The notes beneath the pieces are model-generated. The model saw only the letters and a list, made by a program, of their open reading frames with translations. It had not been told where the DNA came from and searched no databases. A DNA stretch of 64,000 bases from Actinomycetota bacterium (GTDB lineage Bacteria > Actinomycetota > Thermoleophilia > Solirubrobacterales > Solirubrobacteraceae): assembly GCA_009699245.1 (NCBI GenBank), contig WLOQ01000003.1:1-64000 (forward strand). The letters run 5' to 3'. The position numbers were made by a program, and so were the translations under genes. Shown piece after piece: positions 56,420 to 64,000 of this stretch. Numbering within the stretch: the first letter of the stretch is position 1; the number at the start of each line of letters is the position of its first letter.

Positions 56420-58075
56420 GTGCTCCATGAGCTGCGCGTCGAGAATCTCCTGCTCATCGAGCACGCTGAACTGCGGCTCGTGCCGGGTCTCAACGTCCTG
56501 ACGGGGGAGACGGGCGCCGGGAAGACGGTGCTCGCGCACGCCCTCGACCTGCTGCTCGGCGGCAAGGCGCGCTCGGGCATCGTGCGGCCGGGAGCCTCCG
56601 AGGCCTACGTCGAGGGTGTCTTCGAGCTGCCCGCCGACCTGCGCGCGCAGCTCGGTGAGCGCGTCCCCGCCGACGCGCAGGAGCTCGTCCTCGCGCGGCG
56701 CGTGAGCGCCGAGGGCCGCACGCGGGCGCTGATCGGCGGCCGCTCGGCGACGGCCACCGACCTCCAGGAGATCGCCGGGGTGCTGCTGGCCTTTTACGGT
56801 CAGCACGAGCATCGACGGCTGACGCTCGCCTCGGCCCAGCTCGACCTGCTCGACGCCTTCTGCGGGCCCGATCAGGCGGCTCGCCGCGACGCCTGCGCCG
56901 CCGCGCACACCGCGGTGCGAGCAGCCGAGCGGCGCTTGGAGGAGCTGGCAGGGCTCGCCGGTGCCCGCGAACGCGAGCTCGACCTCCTCGCCTTCGAGCT
57001 CGCCGAGATCGACGACGCGGCGCCGGACGAGGCGGAGGAGCGCGAGCTGCTCGCGTCCCGCGAGCGCCTGCGCCACGTCGAGACCCTGCGCGCCGCGGCG
57101 TGGGGCGGTGCGGAGGCGATCGCGCCGGACGAGGGCAGCGGCGTCACGTCGCTGCTCGCCGCCGGAGGCGCTGCGCTCGATGCGGGCTCGGGCGTCGATC
57201 CCCAGCTTGACGCCCTGCTCGAGCGCTGGCACGCGGCCGCCTACGAGGCGGCGGACATCGGAGCAGAGCTGCGGCGTTACGCGGAGCATCTCGAAGGCGA
57301 CCCAGGCGCGCTTGAGCGCTGCGAGGAGCGGCTCGCCCTGCTCGAGCGCCTGAAGCGCAAGCACGGCGGCTCGATCGAGGCGGTGCTGGCCCACGGCGAG
57401 CGCTGCCGGGTGCGCCACGCAGAGCTTGAGGGTGCCGAGCTGGCCCTTGAGGAGGCCCAGGCGCAGCACGCCGAGGCCGTTGAGCAGCGTGCTGTTGCCT
57501 CCCGCGAGCTGCGGGTCGCTCGCGCGGCGGCGGCGCCCGCGATGAGCAGCGCTGTGGCGCAGGCGCTGAGCGACCTCGCGATGGCGGGCGCGACGTTCGA
57601 GATCCGTCTTGCCGAGCGCGAGCCCGGGCCGCTCGGGGCCGACACCGCCGAGTTCCTGCTCGCGCCCAACCCGGGCGTGCCCGCCGCCCCGATCCGCGAC
57701 GCCGCATCCGGCGGCGAGCTCTCGCGCGTCATGCTCGCGCTGCTCGGCGTCGCGAACGACGGATCGCAGGCGACGCTCGTGTTCGATGAGGTCGACGCGG
57801 GGATCGGCGGCCAGACGGCGCGTGCCGTCGGCGCCCGCCTGCAGGAGCTCGCTGCGACGCGGCAGGTGCTTTGCATCACGCATCTCCCGCAGATCGCATC
57901 GCTCGGCGATCGCCACTTCTCGATCGCGAAGGACGCGACGGCGGAGCCGGCGCGCACGACCGTGACCGAGCTCGCCGATGGCGAGGTCGTGGGGGAGCTC
58001 GTGCGCATGCTCGGCGCCGACGCCGACGATCCCGCTGCACGACGTCATGCACGGGAGCTGCGCAAGGCGGCGTGA
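56420..58075 (+). CDS. recN: DNA repair ATPase RecN
   Basis: A 551-residue SMC-like protein that acts early at DNA double-strand breaks. The N-terminal half-ATPase has ENLLLIEHAEL and Walker A GETGAGKTV. Two coiled-coil segments lie around residues 150-210 and 300-390. The C-terminal half has the signature SGGELSRVMLAL, Walker B TLVFDEVDAGIGG and the switch ITHLPQIA. The GTG start at 56420 begins the conserved N-terminus directly. Confidence 0.96.
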   Translation: MLHELRVENLLLIEHAELRLVPGLNVLTGETGAGKTVLAHALDLLLGGKARSGIVRPGASEAYVEGVFELPADLRAQLGERVPADAQELVLARRVSAEGRTRALIGGRSATATDLQEIAGVLLAFYGQHEHRRLTLASAQLDLLDAFCGPDQAARRDACAAAHTAVRAAERRLEELAGLAGARERELDLLAFELAEIDDAAPDEAEERELLASRERLRHVETLRAAAWGGAEAIAPDEGSGVTSLLAAGGAALDAGSGVDPQLDALLERWHAAAYEAADIGAELRRYAEHLEGDPGALERCEERLALLERLKRKHGGSIEAVLAHGERCRVRHAELEGAELALEEAQAQHAEAVEQRAVASRELRVARAAAAPAMSSAVAQALSDLAMAGATFEIRLAEREPGPLGADTAEFLLAPNPGVPAAPIRDAASGGELSRVMLALLGVANDGSQATLVFDEVDAGIGGQTARAVGARLQELAATRQVLCITHLPQIASLGDRHFSIAKDATAEPARTTVTELADGEVVGELVRMLGADADDPAARRHARELRKAA

Positions 58076-58100
58076 GGTCGTCGTGCGGCCGGTCGCTCCA

Positions 58101-58106
58101 TAGACT
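58101..58106 (+). promoter_or_regulatory. Putative -10 box (TAGACT) of steA
   Basis: TAGACT ends 9 bases before the steA GTG at 58116. The same hexamer serves the mnmA gene. No -35 consensus is visible. Confidence 0.45.
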
Positions 58107-58115
58107 CGCCGTGAC

Positions 58116-59270
58116 GTGTCCACCAGCGCCGTGACCCAGCCGCCCGTCGTTCGCGGCCCCGTGCGCCGCGGGCGCAAGACGAAGCTCCTCGTCAAGCGGC
58201 TGCAACCCGGTGAGATCGCGGTCATCGCCCACCGCAACCTCGATCGCGTCTCGGCTGAGGACCTCATCGCCTGCGGGGTCGCGGCTGTGCTCAATTGCCG
58301 CACCTCAGCGGCCGACGACTACCCGAACATGGGCCCGGTGCTCCTCGTCCAAGCGGGAATTCCACTCATCGAGCTGCCCGACGATGCGGTCTTCGACGAG
58401 CTGCGCGACGGGGACGCCGTCGAGATCCACGGTGGGACGGTCCAATCGGGCAGGCGCGTCATCTCCCAGGGCGTCGTCCAGGATCCCGCTGAGGTCCTCG
58501 CCGCCAATGAGCGACGGCGCCAGGAGATCGGCGGGGCGCTCGCCGCTTTCGCCGAGAACACGGTGCAGCACATGGTCGAGGAGCAGGATCTCCTCTCCGG
58601 CAAGATCGATCTGCCGCGGTTCGAGACGTCGTTCCGCGACCGCCACGTCCTGATCGTGGTTCGCGGGGTCGATCACCAGGCGGACCTGCAGGCGCTGCGC
58701 CCGTACATCCGGGACATCCGCCCGGTCCTCGTCGGCGTCGACGGCGGCGCCGACGCCATCATCGACGCGGGCTTTCGCCCGGACATGATCGTCGGCGATA
58801 TGGACTCGGCGTCTGAGCGGGCCCTGTGCTGTGGCGCCGAGCTCATCGTCCATGCGTACGCCGACGGTCGCGCCCCCGGGCGCGAGCTGCTGCAGAAGCT
58901 CGACCTGCCGCACAAGCTCATCCCCGCGCCGGGGACGAGCCAGGACATCGCGATGCTCATCGCAGCCGAGAAGGGGGCAGAGCTGATCGTCGCCGTCGGC
59001 TCGCAGTTCAACCTCGTCGAGTTTCTCGACAAGAACCGCCGCGGGATGTCCTCGACGTTCCTCACGCGCCTGCGACTGGGTGAGCGGATCGTCGACGCGA
59101 AGGGCGTCAGCCGCCTCTACCGGCCCGGCCCGGGGCTCGTCCCGGTCGCCTTCGTCCTGGGCGCGGGTGTGCTGGTCCTGATCGCCGTGGTCTTCGCCAC
59201 GCCGGGGCTGCACGACGTCGTCGACCTCCTATGGCTCAAACTGCGTGTGCTCCTCGGCGGAGCGCCCTAG
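58116..59270 (+). CDS. steA: SteA-like protein (putative cytokinetic ring protein)
   Basis: A 384-residue relative of SteA and mycobacterial Rv1697. The N-terminal part is a beta-rich region (KRLQPGEIAVIAHRNLDRVS). The middle resembles thiamin pyrophosphokinase (GVDGGADAIIDAGFRPDMIVGDMDS). A C-terminal membrane helix (about 345-367) anchors it. In corynebacteria SteA and SteB form a membrane complex at the septum that affects wall biosynthesis and daughter-cell separation. The next gene encodes the SteB homologue 3 bases downstream. Confidence 0.9.
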   Translation: MSTSAVTQPPVVRGPVRRGRKTKLLVKRLQPGEIAVIAHRNLDRVSAEDLIACGVAAVLNCRTSAADDYPNMGPVLLVQAGIPLIELPDDAVFDELRDGDAVEIHGGTVQSGRRVISQGVVQDPAEVLAANERRRQEIGGALAAFAENTVQHMVEEQDLLSGKIDLPRFETSFRDRHVLIVVRGVDHQADLQALRPYIRDIRPVLVGVDGGADAIIDAGFRPDMIVGDMDSASERALCCGAELIVHAYADGRAPGRELLQKLDLPHKLIPAPGTSQDIAMLIAAEKGAELIVAVGSQFNLVEFLDKNRRGMSSTFLTRLRLGERIVDAKGVSRLYRPGPGLVPVAFVLGAGVLVLIAVVFATPGLHDVVDLLWLKLRVLLGGAP

Positions 59271-59273
59271 GCC

Positions 59274-60137
59274 ATGTTCAACTTCCGCTACCACGCCATC
59301 TCGCTCGTCGCCGTCCTCGTCGCGCTCGCGGTCGGGCTCCTGCTCGGGGTCGCGATCGGCGATGCCGGCCTCGTTTCATCCGCCGAGAACTCCCTGCGTG
59401 ACTCGCTGCGCGGCGACGTCAAGGCCGCACGCGCCGACGCCGCCCAGGCGCGCACGGCGCTTGAGGAGGAGCAGCGGTACGCGCAGGCGGCCTACCCGCT
59501 GCTCGTGAGTGGGCGGCTGACGAACCAGCAGGTGGGCCTGCTGTTCCTCGGGTCGCCGTCGGAGTCGATCGCCTCCGAGGTCCGCGCGGCCCTCGAGGGC
59601 AGCGGTGCACGGCTCGCCGGCGTGCTCGCGCTGCGCGAGCCGCCGGACCGCGCCGCGCTCGCCGCCGCCGCGGGGACCTCGCGCTACGCCACGCTCGCCG
59701 ATGATCCGGCACTGCTCGAGCCGTTCGGCAAGCGGATCGGCATGCAACTCATGCAGGGCGGATCGCTGCTTGAGCGCGAGGCGCAGGCGCTTTTCTCCAC
59801 GAGCAACGGCGGCCTCGGGCCGTTCACGTCGATGGTCGTCTACCGCGCGGATCGGGATCTCAAGAGCGATGCGGCGAGGGAGACCGCAGCGCTTGAGAAC
59901 GGCCTGATGACGGGTCTCACGCGGATGCCCGCGTCAATCATCGGCGTCCAGGAGACGACGACCGATCCCTCGCAGGTGCGGTGGTACCGCAGCCACGGCC
60001 TCGCCTCTGTCGACAACATGGATCAGATCGCGGGCCACGCAGCGCTCGTCTTCACGCTCGCGGGCGCCGAAGGCAGCTACGGCGTCGGCGGCGATGCGGG
60101 GGCCCTGCTCCCGGGCCCCGAGTCCATCGCGCGCTGA
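59274..60137 (+). CDS. steB: SteB/MctB-like membrane protein
   Basis: A 287-residue homologue of corynebacterial SteB and mycobacterial MctB (Rv1698). It begins MFNFRYHAISLVAVLVALAV, the conserved family start, with a membrane helix at about 9-28. A coiled-coil segment (about 45-70) and an extracytoplasmic domain follow. MctB has been linked to copper tolerance, whereas SteB works with SteA at the septum; the arrangement here supports the latter role equally well. It is co-transcribed with steA and convergent with msrB (3-base gap). Confidence 0.88.
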   Translation: MFNFRYHAISLVAVLVALAVGLLLGVAIGDAGLVSSAENSLRDSLRGDVKAARADAAQARTALEEEQRYAQAAYPLLVSGRLTNQQVGLLFLGSPSESIASEVRAALEGSGARLAGVLALREPPDRAALAAAAGTSRYATLADDPALLEPFGKRIGMQLMQGGSLLEREAQALFSTSNGGLGPFTSMVVYRADRDLKSDAARETAALENGLMTGLTRMPASIIGVQETTTDPSQVRWYRSHGLASVDNMDQIAGHAALVFTLAGAEGSYGVGGDAGALLPGPESIAR

Positions 60138-60140
60138 GTC

Positions 60141-60554
60141 TCAGCCGCGGTCCGCGAAGTCGAGCGACGCCGAGTTGATGCAGTACCGCAGTCCGCCGGG
60201 GCCGGGACCGTCCGGAAAGACGTGGCCGAGGTGTCCGTCGCAGGCCGCGCAGACGACCTCCAGGCGGCGCATGCCGTGGGTGAGATCCTCCGTGACGCGG
60301 ACCGCGTCGGCGACGACCGGATCGGTGAAGCTCGGCCAGCCGGTGCCGGAGTCGAACTTCGTCGTGGAGTCGAAGAGCGCGGCCGAGCACCCACGGCAGC
60401 GGTAGACCCCGTCGCCCTTGGAATCCCAGAACGCGCCGGTGAACGGCGGCTCTGTGGCTGAACAGCGCAGGACCGCGTAGGAGTCGGCGCCGAGCTCCGC
60501 GCGCCAGACCTCGTCGTCCTTCTCGACCCGCTCGGGGTGACCGTCGTGCGTCAT
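60141..60554 (-). CDS. msrB: Peptide-methionine (R)-S-oxide reductase
   Basis: A 137-residue MsrB that repairs R-methionine sulphoxide. The zinc cysteines are in YRCRGC and VCAACDGHLGHVF, the substrate block is FDSGTGWPSF, and the catalytic Cys is in RYCINSASL. The ATG at 60554 is preceded by GAGGGAGG; the open frame extends 17 codons upstream without such a site. A TATGTT box lies about 15 bases upstream. It interrupts, on the opposite strand, the steB to pyrG stretch. Confidence 0.95.
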   Translation of the reverse strand: MTHDGHPERVEKDDEVWRAELGADSYAVLRCSATEPPFTGAFWDSKGDGVYRCRGCSAALFDSTTKFDSGTGWPSFTDPVVADAVRVTEDLTHGMRRLEVVCAACDGHLGHVFPDGPGPGGLRYCINSASLDFADRG

Positions 60555-60569
60555 CAATGCCTCCCTCGG

Positions 60570-60575
60570 AACATA
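60570..60575 (-). promoter_or_regulatory. Putative -10 box (TATGTT) of msrB
   Basis: On the minus strand TATGTT lies 15 bases before the msrB ATG, followed by the ribosome site GAGGGAGG. This would give a very short but Shine-Dalgarno-containing leader. Confidence 0.45.
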
Positions 60576-60618
60576 CACAGCGTACCCGCGGAGCAGCGCT
60601 TCCATCGGGCCCGGCCGC

Positions 60619-60624
60619 TAGGTT
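60619..60624 (+). promoter_or_regulatory. Putative -10 box (TAGGTT)
   Basis: TAGGTT ends 6 bases before the GTG at 60631, implying a leaderless transcript for the MraY/WecA-like gene and pyrG. Confidence 0.5.
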
Positions 60625-60630
60625 GCCCGG

Positions 60631-64000
<3,370 letters not shown>

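Overview
The window is GC-rich, densely packed bacterial chromosome with no prophage, insertion sequence or CRISPR array. Many GTG starts, abundant 4-base start/stop overlaps, a tlyA-nadK-recN-steA-steB-pyrG block in the same order as in mycobacteria, and a type IV pilus locus without a secretin all point to an Actinomycetota. The best guess is a deep-branching Thermoleophilia (Solirubrobacterales-like) genome; this is an inference from gene content and order, not from a marker-gene search.

Layout. 1-2.5 kb: end of a membrane protein, a universal stress protein, a secreted subtilase, tadA and tRNA-Ser(CGA). 2.5-10.6 kb, minus strand: a secreted Asp-rich calcium-site protein, a zinc-ribbon methyltransferase, an alpha/beta hydrolase, a membrane protein and a heterodimeric ABC exporter. 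10.6-16.4 kb: a small Cys-rich protein, a secreted TAP-like hydrolase, a secreted TIM-barrel/peptidoglycan-binding protein coupled to a small secreted protein, tRNA-Met(CAT), a formiminotransferase, a small membrane protein and an MBL-fold hydrolase. 16.4-26.7 kb: a translation and cell-wall operon (hisS, aspS, thioredoxin-like membrane protein, IscU-mnmA fusion, alaS, ruvX, mltG, aroE).

26.7-43.4 kb carries a type IV pilus system in two halves: pilB-pilT-pilC, then pilA-pilD-pilMN-pilO-pilP-like. About 7.5 kb lies between them, holding an MFS transporter, a polysaccharide deacetylase, two patatins, RNase D, GluQ and small proteins. PilM and PilN are one polypeptide, and pilO has an in-frame TAG at codon 90. 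The shikimate genes bracket the pilus locus: aroE before it, aroC, an aroK-aroB fusion and aroQ after it. 43.4-53.4 kb continues with pepP, efp, nusB, xseB, ispA and dxs. 53.4-64 kb has an Old Yellow Enzyme homologue, then tlyA, nadK, recN, steA, steB, msrB, a MraY/WecA-like transferase, pyrG and a truncated M20 peptidase.

As a whole this is housekeeping DNA: tRNA charging and modification, shikimate and isoprenoid precursors, envelope and division functions, and pilus assembly. The most notable items are the pilO amber codon, the MnmA fusion to an iron-sulfur scaffold domain lacking one cysteine, the recurrent TAnnnT box 5-10 bases before start codons (leaderless transcription), divergent starts with overlapping -10 boxes, and convergent gene pairs that share one CTAG as both stop codons. 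I did not find a clearly new defence or biosynthetic system.
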